30,419 nt of DNA from JAPLMW01 sp964619675 (lineage in GTDB: Bacteria > Planctomycetota > Phycisphaerae > Sedimentisphaerales > UBA12454): NCBI GenBank assembly GCA_964619675.1, contig CAZUEO010000030.1:1-30419 (forward strand), given 5' to 3'. This document shows, piece after piece, positions 8,828 through 17,258 of this stretch (position 1 is the first letter of the stretch; every line of letters starts with the position of its first letter). Made by a program: the position numbers and the translations under genes. The notes beneath the pieces are model-generated. The model saw only the letters and a program-made list of their open reading frames with translations. It had not been told where the DNA came from and made no database searches.

Positions 8828-8852
8828 AAAATGCAAAATTTTGGAATTCATT
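8811..8852. repeat. Heptamer array overlapping the carB stop codon
   Basis: From 8811, six 7-bp words follow in register (TTCAAAG, TTTAAAA, TGAAAAA, TGCAAAA, TTTTGGA, ATTCATT). The carB stop TGA (8825-8827) is formed within them. The central words are shared with 4648-4675, pointing to a dispersed family that is tolerated at gene 3' ends. Confidence 0.55.
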
Positions 8853-8885
8853 TTACTTTTTGAGTTTTTCATATTTAATTTGTCT

Positions 8886-9395
8886 ATGATTTATCTATGG
8901 TTAATCCTGCTCATAATTCTCAATGCCTTCTGGCTGGCGCTGGTATTTTTTTCTCTGCCGGGCAATTGGCTGATGATTATTACTACAATCCTCTTTGCCT
9001 TATGGCAAAAAAACATATTCAGTATTTATACGATTATCGCTGCGGTTATTATCGCGTTTTTGGGCGAAGTTTTCGAATTTTTTGCCGGTGCGGGCGGGGC
9101 AAAGGCGGCAGGCGGCGGCAAAAAAGCTATGGCAGCAGCGATAATCGGTGCTATTCTCGGTGCCATCATCGGCACTATAATAATTCCCATTCCGATTCTT
9201 GGAACACTTTTAGGCTCCGCAATCGGGGCGGCTATTGCAGTTTTGACAGTTGAAAGAAAAGCAGGAAAAGAATTAAAGCCATCGCTCAAAACCGCGGCAG
9301 GGGCGGGACTGGGGCAATTTGTCGGATTAGGCGCAAAGTTTATCGCAGGGGTTGTTATCTGGCTGATTTTTGCAATAGCAGCGTTTGTAAATTAG
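8886..9395 (+). CDS. DUF456 family membrane protein
   Basis: A 169-residue integral membrane protein of the uncharacterised DUF456 family. Family hallmarks are the first helix followed by FFSLPGNWLM, the GEVFEFFAGAGGAKAAGGGKKA segment (glycine-rich amphipathic stretch) and the glycine-zipper-like helix AAIIGAILGAIIGTIIIPIP, then GTLLGSAIGA and a last helix. Such glycine zippers favour tight helix packing. The reading frame is open upstream to a TTG at 8841, but the ATG at 8886 gives the family start directly at helix 1 and avoids translating the heptamer array. No clear Shine-Dalgarno is present. The 3' end overlaps the convergent MgtC-family gene by 4 bp. Confidence 0.85.
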   Translation: MIYLWLILLIILNAFWLALVFFSLPGNWLMIITTILFALWQKNIFSIYTIIAAVIIAFLGEVFEFFAGAGGAKAAGGGKKAMAAAIIGAILGAIIGTIIIPIPILGTLLGSAIGAAIAVLTVERKAGKELKPSLKTAAGAGLGQFVGLGAKFIAGVVIWLIFAIAAFVN

Positions 9396-9820
9396 TCGTC
9401 CCGACCCGTTTGGTCTTTTCTGAATTTTCTTTCAAGAGGGGAAAGCAGCAGCAATGCAATTAAGGTCAAAAAAGCCGCGACAAAAGCCAGAAAATACATT
9501 CTTGCACCGCAAGCCATACCGATACTTGCAACAATCCATATCCCTGCAGCGGTTGTAAGACCTTGTATGCCGATGCCGCTGTGGATTATCGCACCGGCGC
9601 CGAGAAAACCAATGCCGGTTACAACCTGAGCTGCTATCCTGCCGGGGTCGGAACCTGAAAGGCTTGTTGAAATAATCGTAAAGATACAGGAGCCGAGACA
9701 GATAATGATATTTGTGCGAAGGCCGGCGGGTTTGCCGCGAAGCTCCCTTTCAAGTCCGATTACACCGCCCAGAAAAGCAGCGGCTAAAAGCGAGATAACG
9801 TCAGACCAATTGGCTTCCAT
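9392..9820 (-). CDS. MgtC/SapB family membrane protein
   Basis: A 142-residue protein matching the conserved membrane domain of the MgtC/SapB family. It has a first helix with LLAAAFLGGVIGLERELRG, then KPAGLRTNIIICLGS, the DPGRIAAQVVTGIGFLGAG block, GLTTAAGIWIVASIGMACG and a final helix, with a short charged C-terminus. MgtC of pathogens modulates ATP synthase and growth in low magnesium. This short form lacks the C-terminal ACT-like domain, so only a general inner-membrane role is safe. The start ATG is preceded by GGAG with 8 nt spacing and by a TTGTTT / TATAAT promoter. Confidence 0.93.
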   Translation of the reverse strand: MEANWSDVISLLAAAFLGGVIGLERELRGKPAGLRTNIIICLGSCIFTIISTSLSGSDPGRIAAQVVTGIGFLGAGAIIHSGIGIQGLTTAAGIWIVASIGMACGARMYFLAFVAAFLTLIALLLLSPLERKFRKDQTGRDD

Positions 9821-9847
9821 GTCTTAAACTCCTTCAAATTCAGAAAT

Positions 9848-9875
9848 ATTATACAGGAAATCAGGTTGTAAACAA
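9848..9875 (-). promoter_or_regulatory. Promoter of the MgtC-family gene
   Basis: On the minus strand TTGTTT (9870-9875), a 16-nt spacer and a perfect TATAAT (9848-9853) lie 28 bp upstream of the MgtC-family ATG. The promoter is back-to-back with the aminotransferase promoter in the same 133-bp divergent gap. Confidence 0.65.
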
Positions 9876-9886
9876 GGGAGAATTAC

Positions 9887-9915
9887 TTGACCGCCTGGAT
9901 AATTTGTGTTTTAAT
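9887..9915 (+). promoter_or_regulatory. Promoter of the aminotransferase gene
   Basis: TTGACC (9887-9892), a 17-nt spacer and TTTAAT (9910-9915) lie 38 bp upstream of the aminotransferase ATG. An AAGGAA ribosome binding site follows close to the start. Confidence 0.65.
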
Positions 9916-9953
9916 ATCAGGCCAGATAACCTTTTAAGGAAAAGGGACAAGGA

Positions 9954-11141
9954 ATGAAAGTCAGTAAAAGAGCGCAGGCTGTGCCGCCTTCAGCGACGAT
10001 GGCGGTGGACGCAAAAGCAAAGGAGCTAAAAGCCAAAGGCGTCGATGTTGTCGGATTCGGAGCCGGTGAGCCGGACTTTGATACGCCGCAGTATATCAAA
10101 GATGCCGCAATCGCGGCAATAAAAGCGGGCAAAACCAAATATACGGCCACGCCGGGCATACCGGAACTACGAAAGGCTATCGCTGAAAAGCTGCAAAAGG
10201 ACAACAATCTCAAATACACGCCTGAGCAGGTTATCGTAAATATCGGGGCAAAGCATTCGGTATATGAATCTATGCAGGCTGTGCTCGACGAGGGCGATGA
10301 GGTTATTTTGCCTGCGCCGTACTGGGTAACGTATCCTGAAACGATTAAGCTGGCAGGCGGGATAATAAAGGCCATCCAGACCGATATATCAAATAATTAT
10401 AAGATTACGCCTGAGCAGTTAAGGAACGCAATAACGAAAAAGACGGTGCTGCTCCTTATGAACAGTCCGAATAACCCCGGCGGATTTACCTACACACCTC
10501 AGGAGCTTGCGGTTATCGCAAAGGTGCTGGAAGGCACCGATATTATGGTGCTCAGCGACGAGATTTATGAAAAGCTTGTTTACGGCGATACAAAATTTAT
10601 AAGTTTTGCCGCATTAAGTGAAGATGCATATAAGCGGACGATTACGATAAACGGCTTCAGCAAGACATTTGCGATGACGGGCTGGCGGCTGGGTTACGCA
10701 GCGGGGCCGGTGGAAATTATAAAGGCGATGGGCAGATTGCAGTCGCATATGACGCAAAACCCTGTAAGCTTTGTTCAGGCAGGCGGTCTGGCAGCGTTCA
10801 GTGACCCTGATAACGAGGTTGAAAAAATGCGGCTCGAATTCGAGAAGCGCGGCAAATATATGGTTGAAAGGCTCGACGCTATCGAAGGTGTAAAATGTCC
10901 GCAGCCGACAGGGGCATTTTACTGCTTTCCTGACATCTCGGCACATTACGGCAGGACAATCGGCGGAGTAAAAATTCAAAACAGTATGGATTTTGCTGCG
11001 GTACTGCTGAAGCAAGCCAGTGTGGCGCTCGTTCCGGGCAGACCGTTCGGATGCGATAAGAACGTGCGATTGAGTTTCGCAACGTCAACCGAACAAATAA
11101 CAAAGGGACTTGACAGGATGGAAAAATGGCTCAAGAGCTGA
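9954..11141 (+). CDS. Class I PLP-dependent aminotransferase, aspartate aminotransferase type
   Basis: A cytoplasmic transaminase, most likely aspartate:2-oxoglutarate aminotransferase (subgroup I-beta, AspB/AspC-like), exchanging amino groups between amino and oxo acids. In order: FGAGEPDFDTP substrate loop (35-45), TPGIPELRKAIA (66-77), NSPNNPGG (170-177), SDEIYEKLVYG with the PLP-binding Asp202 and Tyr205, and GFSKTFAMTGWRLGY with the Schiff-base Lys237. The carboxylate-binding Arg lies in VRLSFATS near the C-terminus. The length of 395 is normal. Substrate range cannot be set from sequence alone. Its last 16 bases overlap the start of the next gene, so the two are probably co-expressed. 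Confidence 0.93.
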   Translation: MKVSKRAQAVPPSATMAVDAKAKELKAKGVDVVGFGAGEPDFDTPQYIKDAAIAAIKAGKTKYTATPGIPELRKAIAEKLQKDNNLKYTPEQVIVNIGAKHSVYESMQAVLDEGDEVILPAPYWVTYPETIKLAGGIIKAIQTDISNNYKITPEQLRNAITKKTVLLLMNSPNNPGGFTYTPQELAVIAKVLEGTDIMVLSDEIYEKLVYGDTKFISFAALSEDAYKRTITINGFSKTFAMTGWRLGYAAGPVEIIKAMGRLQSHMTQNPVSFVQAGGLAAFSDPDNEVEKMRLEFEKRGKYMVERLDAIEGVKCPQPTGAFYCFPDISAHYGRTIGGVKIQNSMDFAAVLLKQASVALVPGRPFGCDKNVRLSFATSTEQITKGLDRMEKWLKS

Positions 11142-14014
11142 TTGGCAGGAAACCGGCATTAAGCGGCTGGCCTATGCTTATTTTCTGGTGGGCAATGGTT
11201 TTGTTTGCCCTGCAGGCTTCGACACATATGGTCGGAGCGGGTGATACATGGGTGGCTATGGCCTGTGGAAGACATTTTATAAATAATGGCGTCAATACCG
11301 TTGAGCCGTTCAGTGCAAATTCTCACAAACCCGGCCCGACGCCACAGGAAGTGAAAACCTGGCCAAAATGGGCGCAGTGGATTACCGACAAAGTCGGAAT
11401 CGATACCGTTAAATTCTGGCATCCGACCGGATGGGTCAACCAGAACTGGCTTACCCATGTGCTTTTTTACTGGCTGACTCATATGTCGCCAATTGCGGAT
11501 GCTGAGACGTACGATAAACCTATCGTCCAGCAAAACATCAGCTATAACAGCCTCGTTTACTGGAAATACGCTCTGTATATCGCCACTATTATAATAGTTT
11601 ACTATTCCGGCAGACAGCTTGGAGTAAATCCTGCGCTCTCGGCTGCATTTGCATGTTTTGCTCTGTTTGTCGGCAGAACATTTTTCGATATCCGGCCGGC
11701 AGGCTTTTCAAATCTCCTCACCGCCGCTCTGCTTTTTATTTTTATCCTGACAGTGTACAGGAATCACCTTTATATCTGGTTGATTGTGCCGATAACAGCG
11801 CTGTGGTGCAATCTGCATGGCGGTTATGTTTATGTATTTGTTGTTCTTGTCCCATTCATCGGGCTGCACCTTCTGATGCTGTTGCCGAAGAAAACCGCGA
11901 CGTGTTTATATTATGCCCTCGGCTGGCTGTTCTTCTACGTTCTTGCCGCCAAGTTCCGCTCACATGACTATCTCAGGAATATAGCAAAACCTGAATCGGC
12001 GGGACTGTTTTACTTTACTCTGATTCTGATTGCGGGCAGCGCTGCTCTTGCAAGTTTGAAAAATATAAAAGCAGGTCTGTTTCATGTGTACCATATTATC
12101 GGCACATTCATCATTTTTATCGCAACTTCGGCTATGTTCTATCCGCAAGGCTTTGGCAGGCTAATGAGGCAGCAACTTTCCAGAGATTACATAAACGACT
12201 CCAGGTTTGCATATTTTATTGCCTTCATCGGCTTTATAGTCATAGCAATGCTGCTTTCGGCATTTAAGAGCAGGCTTAAAACAATAAATTTTAAGGCCTG
12301 GTGGCATATCGTTGCCGCTGCGGTTGCCGCATTTGTGGTTATGATTCTCGCAAATCCGTTTAGGCTGACAAATCTGACACACACGTTCATTATTAGCTTG
12401 AGCGAAAACGCCAAACTTTGGAAGACAGTCAATGAATGGCATCCTGCCTTTGAATGGACTAATCCCGTCGGCGATGAAATGCCGTTTTTCTATATGTATG
12501 TCGCCGCCTGGGTGCTGCTTGCCTTGTGGGTTGTCTGCCTTGCATTAAAACCCCGAATCACCGGTAAACAGACCAAGTCCAAAGCTGCAACTTTGCCGAT
12601 TACGGGACAGTATGAATGGCCGATGATAGATTTGCCTCTTTTGGCCATCGCATCCCTCACAATCTATATGGCAATTGGTTCACGAAGGTTCATACCGATT
12701 GCGGCAATAGCGGCCTGCCCGATTTTGGCGATGTTCGTTTACAGCAGTATCAAAATGATAATAGCTTCGCGGAGATTTATACCGATTGCTGCGGTTGTTG
12801 CCATAGTGATGTCTATTAGCTTTATATGGGCCGCCAAAAAAACCGGCTTGACGACATTTATGGTGATTGCTGTAATCGCTGCATTCCTGATTATGGCGAT
12901 GGTTATTGACATCAGCATTAAAAAGCTCATCGCACTACATAAGCGCCAAACGGTCAGCAGCCCGATTATAATGCCGAAGGGGCTGCAGTATTTGTTTACA
13001 GGTATTGCTTTCGCAGCCGTGGCGTTTTTGACTATCTGGTGGGGTTACTGGTATAAAGCTATTTATCTTAATCCCTGGCCCGACAGCACTTATCTGACCA
13101 GCGTATTTATGCGAATGACCGCTTCTTACGCCAAACCATTTAAGGCCTGTCAGTTCATAAGAGACAACAAGCTCAGCGGAATAGTTTTTAATTATTGGAC
13201 TGAAGGCGGCTTTATCGCCTACGGCCAGATACCCGACCCTAATACGGGCAAAACACCTCTGCAGCTGTATATGGATGGCAGGGCACAGGCTGCATATAAC
13301 ATCAGTACCTATCAACGATGGATGCAAATAATGAGCGGTGGAGAGCCTGTCAGGCAGGTGCAAAGTGCGGGCAGAGCAATGACTGCTTCGGATTACGAGG
13401 CTGTCGGCAAATGGCTCGATGAGAAGTTCCAGAAAGAAAATGTCACTGTTATTTGTATGCCGACCTCACAAATTGACACGGAATTTATCAAAGGGCTTAA
13501 TACAAATCCGAACTGGCGCGTTGTGTATATAGACGAGGAACAGCGGATATATGTGGATGTAAAATCTCAGCAGGGCAGAGACCTTTATGCAGGATTATAT
13601 AATCAGGCGAAATTTCCCGATGAATTCACAAAATTGCTGACTATTGGATACAACCTTGCGCGAACGCAAAACGAAGAGAGCGCCAAAAAAGGCTGTGAAG
13701 ATATGGCACGGGCGTTTATGCTGCATCCGTCTCAGATAACTGCCCTTGAACTTATGCATGCCTCAAATTACTATCCGAAGTTTCGAGACGTTACAAAAAG
13801 TGTCTTTAGCCGATACTTTGATGATTTTGTCGCAAAAAAAGAAACTTGCACTGAAAAAGACGGCTATCGTGGAAAGATTATAGCAGCAATGCTGGCAGGG
13901 AATTATCTTGCCAGCACGAGCCGAGATAATGCAAGCCTTGTCAAAAAATACAGAGCATATGTAAAAGAATTTACAGAACAGCAGCAGCAAATTAATGGAT
14001 ATAGCCGCTGGTAG
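11126..14014 (+). CDS. Large polytopic membrane protein, GT-C glycosyltransferase-like
   Basis: A 962-residue protein with about a dozen hydrophobic helices between residues 15 and 645 and a soluble C-terminal domain of about 300 residues. Motifs resemble GT-C-fold proteins that use polyprenyl-phosphate sugars: GDTWVAMACGRH after TM1 (39-50), WVNQNWLTHVLFYWL (103-117), FDIRPAGFSN, LWCNLHGGYVYVF (226-238), WKTVNEWHP, then after the last helix FNYWTEGGFIAYG (688-700) and LYMDGRAQAAY (714-724). The late pair of motifs is common in large planctomycete membrane proteins of this kind, in my memory. Assignment to a GT family is inference. The start at 11126 overlaps the aminotransferase; M17 (11174) just before TM1 is an alternative. 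A duplicated RRFIPIAA(I/V) segment (520-527, 549-556) is visible. GT2 follows 15 bp downstream. Confidence 0.75.
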   Translation: MAQELIGRKPALSGWPMLIFWWAMVLFALQASTHMVGAGDTWVAMACGRHFINNGVNTVEPFSANSHKPGPTPQEVKTWPKWAQWITDKVGIDTVKFWHPTGWVNQNWLTHVLFYWLTHMSPIADAETYDKPIVQQNISYNSLVYWKYALYIATIIIVYYSGRQLGVNPALSAAFACFALFVGRTFFDIRPAGFSNLLTAALLFIFILTVYRNHLYIWLIVPITALWCNLHGGYVYVFVVLVPFIGLHLLMLLPKKTATCLYYALGWLFFYVLAAKFRSHDYLRNIAKPESAGLFYFTLILIAGSAALASLKNIKAGLFHVYHIIGTFIIFIATSAMFYPQGFGRLMRQQLSRDYINDSRFAYFIAFIGFIVIAMLLSAFKSRLKTINFKAWWHIVAAAVAAFVVMILANPFRLTNLTHTFIISLSENAKLWKTVNEWHPAFEWTNPVGDEMPFFYMYVAAWVLLALWVVCLALKPRITGKQTKSKAATLPITGQYEWPMIDLPLLAIASLTIYMAIGSRRFIPIAAIAACPILAMFVYSSIKMIIASRRFIPIAAVVAIVMSISFIWAAKKTGLTTFMVIAVIAAFLIMAMVIDISIKKLIALHKRQTVSSPIIMPKGLQYLFTGIAFAAVAFLTIWWGYWYKAIYLNPWPDSTYLTSVFMRMTASYAKPFKACQFIRDNKLSGIVFNYWTEGGFIAYGQIPDPNTGKTPLQLYMDGRAQAAYNISTYQRWMQIMSGGEPVRQVQSAGRAMTASDYEAVGKWLDEKFQKENVTVICMPTSQIDTEFIKGLNTNPNWRVVYIDEEQRIYVDVKSQQGRDLYAGLYNQAKFPDEFTKLLTIGYNLARTQNEESAKKGCEDMARAFMLHPSQITALELMHASNYYPKFRDVTKSVFSRYFDDFVAKKETCTEKDGYRGKIIAAMLAGNYLASTSRDNASLVKKYRAYVKEFTEQQQQINGYSRW

Positions 14015-14029
14015 TTTTCAGGAACTGGT

Positions 14030-14740
14030 ATGAATACAGGGCTGGTTACATCATTATCTGTCTTTTTCCCGTGTTACAACGAGCAGGATAATATCGAAAG
14101 AGTAATAAAATCAGCTATTGATGTCTTGGTGCCCCTGAAGATGGATTATGAGATTATTATTGTCAACGACGGCAGTAAAGACAGAACCGGTCAAATTGCG
14201 GACTCTCTTGCCGCAGAAAATAAACACATAAAAGTTGTCCATCACCAGCCTAATCGCGGCTATGGTGCAGCGCTGCAGAGCGGCTTTAAGGCTGCGACAA
14301 AGGAATACGTTTTTTATACCGATGGCGACGGACAATTCGATATTAAGGAACTGCCGCCGCTTTTCAAATATATGGCTGATTACGATATCGTAAGCTGCTG
14401 GCGAATCAAAAGACAGGACAACCTGATAAGAAAAGTAAATGCCTTTTGCTGGACTGCGCTTGTAAATCTGCTGTTCGGAATGAAAATAAAAGATATGGAC
14501 TGTGCCTTTAAACTCTATAGACGCAGCATATTTAATAATATAAAGCTGAAAAGCACAGGTGCCCTGATAAATACCGAGATATTTGCCCGCGCTGTCCGCA
14601 AAGGATATAAACTATTTCAAATCGGCGTTCATCATTATCCCAGAACCGCAGGCAAACAAACCGGAGCGAAATTAAGCGTTATTCTGCGGGCATTTAAAGA
14701 ACTGTTTGCACTTTATAAACAGATCAAAAGCGATAAGTAA
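14030..14740 (+). CDS. Family 2 glycosyltransferase, DPM1/polyprenyl-phosphate type
   Basis: A 236-residue cytoplasm-facing GT2 enzyme. The fold shows SVFFPCYNEQDNIERV near the N-terminus, the nucleotide-sugar-binding VNDGSKDRTG (45-54), the catalytic DxD-type TDGDGQFD (97-104), CAFKLYRR and the TEIFARAVRKGYK block. It lacks C-terminal membrane helices, as in soluble dolichyl/polyprenyl-phosphate mannose or glucose synthases. It probably loads a sugar onto a polyprenyl carrier that the adjacent GT-C-like protein then uses; this partnership is inferred from adjacency and family roles. AGGAA precedes the ATG by 7 nt. Alanine racemase begins 2 bp after its stop. Confidence 0.88.
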   Translation: MNTGLVTSLSVFFPCYNEQDNIERVIKSAIDVLVPLKMDYEIIIVNDGSKDRTGQIADSLAAENKHIKVVHHQPNRGYGAALQSGFKAATKEYVFYTDGDGQFDIKELPPLFKYMADYDIVSCWRIKRQDNLIRKVNAFCWTALVNLLFGMKIKDMDCAFKLYRRSIFNNIKLKSTGALINTEIFARAVRKGYKLFQIGVHHYPRTAGKQTGAKLSVILRAFKELFALYKQIKSDK

Positions 14741-14742
14741 TA

Positions 14743-15891
14743 ATGCGGTTTCAGACAGGCAACCAGTTTACCAGGCTCGACCAGAAGGTTCACATCTATT
14801 CACAAGCTCTGTTAAAAAACCTTGCAAACCTTAAAACTCTCTGCAAACCCAACACAAAATTCTGCGCGGTGATAAAGGCAAACGGATACGGACACGGCAT
14901 TAGAGAAATTGCCGAGATACTTAAAAAAGGCCCTGTTGATTTTTTTGCTGTAGCCAATGTTTATGAGGCCGCTTTCATTGCAGATATTACCGGGCAATCG
15001 AAAATTCTAATACTTGAACCGATACACACCGCATATAGCAGTCAGGCCGTACAGCTATGCGCCCAAAAAGGCTTTCATTGCGCTATTGTTGATATGGAAG
15101 CCCTGCGATTTGTCCAGGACTGCCTGGCAAACAGCTCTGATATATTGAATGTTCACGTAAAAGTTGAAACCGGTATGGGACGCTGTGGAATAGAAGCTTC
15201 GCAGGCCGCTGAGCTGATAAAAAAAATACGCTCATTCGATAAAATCCGGCTGGCAGGCGTATATACACATTTCTCAACCGCCGCGGAAAAGGACCTGTCT
15301 TTCGCACAGCAGCAGCTTGAAAAGTTTAAAGAATTCCTTTCAGAACAGTCCCTGATTGCGAACAATGATGTTATTATTCACGCAGCCAACAGTGCCGCTA
15401 TGCTCAATATGCCGGAGGCGCATTTTGATATGGTGCGCTGCGGAATAGCATTGTTCGGCTGGGCGGAACATCGCCAGACCCTTAATATAAAACTCGTCCC
15501 TGCGATGAAATTTGAAGTGCCTATAGTCCAGCTTAATTGCTTTGCAAAAGGCCAGACTGTCGGTTACGGCAGAACATTTACCGCTCAGCGGGATACAATC
15601 GGGGCAATTGTGCCGGTCGGCTATGCCGACAATTACTGGCGGCTGTATTCAAACAGTGCGGTTATGAAAATTGGAGAAAGTTACGCAAAGGTTATCGGCA
15701 GGGTCAGTATGGATAAAACCATAATTGACGTTACTGATATTCCTGATGCAAAGATAGGCCAGGATGTAACTGTAATTGACAATGACCCTGAAAGCCAATG
15801 CAGTGTTTATAAACTTGCTGAATTGGCAGATACGATATGCCACGAGGTCCTGACTTCGCTCCCTGCCAGGGCGTTAAGGGTTATTCATTAA
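14743..15891 (+). CDS. alr: Alanine racemase
   Basis: Alr interconverts L- and D-alanine with PLP to supply D-Ala for peptidoglycan. The N-terminal TIM-barrel half carries VIKANGYGHG with the PLP lysine at residue 45. Further blocks are VETGMGRCGI, YTHFSTA, HAANSAA and VRCGIALFG. The C-terminal beta domain has VGYGRTF with the second catalytic base Tyr275, then IVPVGYADNYWR and GRVSMDKTIIDVTD. The length of 382 is typical. Presence of alr fits the newer view that planctomycetes have peptidoglycan. The last 18 bp overlap the convergent Nudix gene. Confidence 0.96.
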   Translation: MRFQTGNQFTRLDQKVHIYSQALLKNLANLKTLCKPNTKFCAVIKANGYGHGIREIAEILKKGPVDFFAVANVYEAAFIADITGQSKILILEPIHTAYSSQAVQLCAQKGFHCAIVDMEALRFVQDCLANSSDILNVHVKVETGMGRCGIEASQAAELIKKIRSFDKIRLAGVYTHFSTAAEKDLSFAQQQLEKFKEFLSEQSLIANNDVIIHAANSAAMLNMPEAHFDMVRCGIALFGWAEHRQTLNIKLVPAMKFEVPIVQLNCFAKGQTVGYGRTFTAQRDTIGAIVPVGYADNYWRLYSNSAVMKIGESYAKVIGRVSMDKTIIDVTDIPDAKIGQDVTVIDNDPESQCSVYKLAELADTICHEVLTSLPARALRVIH

Positions 15892-16332
15892 GAGTTTATT
15901 CAGCTTCTTTATTGCAATGGAAGCGACATCATTGTGGTCAAAGCCCATATCCGGCAATTTATCAATATCAAACCATTTTGCCTCAACGGCATCGTCACCG
16001 CTTTTGATTTTGCTGTTTTTTGTAATGCCGATAAATGCGACAGTTATATTTCTGCCGCGAGGGTCTCTGCCGCATCTGCCGAATGTATGTAATTGCTCAA
16101 GTTTAACGCCCGTCAGGCCGGTCTCCTCGGCAAGCTCCCTTGCGGCAGCATCCTCAAGCTCTTCATCCATATCTACAAAACCGCCGGGAAAAGCCCACCG
16201 GCCTTTAAACGGTTCATTACCCCGCTTTATTAACAGCACTTTATGACTGCCTCCGCTTACGTCAAAAACCACAGCATCAACTGTTACCATCGGCCTGGGC
16301 CAATTGTAAACGTATTTTTCATCTTCAGCCAT
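15874..16332 (-). CDS. Nudix hydrolase, ADP-ribose pyrophosphatase-like
   Basis: A 152-residue cytoplasmic enzyme. The Nudix box GX5EX7REUXEEXGU is complete at about 51-73 (VDMDEELEDAAARELAEETG), with metal ligands in RELAEE (65-70). The N-terminal RPMVTVDAVVF, LLIKRGNEPFKGRWAFPGG and the post-box HTFGRCGRDPRGRNITVAF match the ADP-ribose / NADH-type subgroup, as in archaeal ADPRase, better than MutT. ADP-ribose is therefore the best substrate guess, unproven. It is convergent with alr (18-bp overlap) and divergent from the WaaP-like kinase. Confidence 0.92.
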   Translation of the reverse strand: MAEDEKYVYNWPRPMVTVDAVVFDVSGGSHKVLLIKRGNEPFKGRWAFPGGFVDMDEELEDAAARELAEETGLTGVKLEQLHTFGRCGRDPRGRNITVAFIGITKNSKIKSGDDAVEAKWFDIDKLPDMGFDHNDVASIAIKKLNKLLMNNP

Positions 16333-16379
16333 ACCGGAAATTCTATCAAATTACACGGAAAAATAAAGTCAAAAGACCT

Positions 16380-16407
16380 TTGATAAAAAACCGTATTCGA
16401 TTAAAAT
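16380..16407 (+). promoter_or_regulatory. Candidate promoter of the kinase-GT9-DUF2062 unit
   Basis: TTGATA (16380-16385), a 16-nt spacer and TAAAAT (16402-16407) precede the ATG at 16416 by only 8 nt, so the transcript would start almost at the ATG. Either the mRNA is leaderless or the true start is the ATG at 16428. Confidence 0.45.
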
Positions 16408-16415
16408 ACCGCCTT

Positions 16416-17258
16416 ATGAATCCATTTAAGATGCAAATAATCGCAGAATTAAAGCTGCCTGGCGGCTGGAAGGGCATAGCGGCTGATAACTGGTCGCATC
16501 TCGTTTTAGAGCCTGAGAAATTGACCCAAAAGCCGGACGTAATATTCAAATCGGAAGGCGGAAATATTACCTTATTAAAAGGAATCGAAAGCAAAGGCAG
16601 AAAAATCGCTTTTGTCATAAAAAAAAACGTCAGACGCAGCGGCATCAGGGCTATTGCGGATTTACTGAGGGCGCCGAAGTCGCAAAGAAATTTCTATCTT
16701 GCGGTGCTGTTGAAACAGAAGGATATTGAAGTTGCCGAGCCGGTAGCGGCTTTATGGCATAAAAAAGAAGGCAGTATTTATATAACCGAATATATCCCGA
16801 ACAGTTTAAACTTTTATGAAGTCGCATTTGCTAAAAATAAGGAAATTCTTACAAAATTTTCCGCAAGAAAAACGGTAATAAGACAAATCGCCGAGATACT
16901 CGCAAAACTGCATAAAGCGAACTTCTGGCACAGGGATTCGAAAGCAGGAAACTTTATCATATATAAAGACAAAAACGGGTCGTATAGAGTCAGGCTTATC
17001 GACCTTGACGGCATAAAACAGGATTCAAGCCGCCGGCAGGAAAATCATATCAGAACACTTTCAAGGCTTGCCGAGACGCTTACCCGCTTTAAGACCGTTA
17101 ATTTCACAGACCTGTACAGAGGATTTTTATATTATTGTCGGGCGATGGCAATGAGCAACAATGAAACAAAAGAGTTTTTCCGCAAAGTTGAGCGTGCAAC
17201 TGCTGCTACGAGATTGATGACCATCGTTTCAGACTCGTATGAACTGAAGGGGAAATGA
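16416..17258 (+). CDS. Kdo/WaaP-family lipopolysaccharide core kinase
   Basis: A 280-residue member of the lipopolysaccharide-kinase (Kdo/WaaP) branch of the protein-kinase fold, which phosphorylates LPS core sugars at the cytoplasmic face. The signs are a probable ATP-binding lysine in KIAFVIKKN, the catalytic loop FWHRDSKAGNFII (HRDxKxxN, His172-Arg173-Asp174 from this start) and the metal-binding LIDLDGIK (194-201). The frame is open upstream to a TTG at 16380, but that would lie in the promoter; ATG 16416 is preferred, and ATG 16428 also possible. The 3' end overlaps the heptosyltransferase start by 4 bp (ATGA), the classic coupled arrangement, which supports a role in core oligosaccharide synthesis. 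Confidence 0.85.
   Translation: MNPFKMQIIAELKLPGGWKGIAADNWSHLVLEPEKLTQKPDVIFKSEGGNITLLKGIESKGRKIAFVIKKNVRRSGIRAIADLLRAPKSQRNFYLAVLLKQKDIEVAEPVAALWHKKEGSIYITEYIPNSLNFYEVAFAKNKEILTKFSARKTVIRQIAEILAKLHKANFWHRDSKAGNFIIYKDKNGSYRVRLIDLDGIKQDSSRRQENHIRTLSRLAETLTRFKTVNFTDLYRGFLYYCRAMAMSNNETKEFFRKVERATAATRLMTIVSDSYELKGK

Noticed and set aside
16380..16415. Longer kinase start at TTG 16380
   Set aside because: The extra codons coincide with a plausible -35/-10 promoter and are not needed for the family N-terminus.
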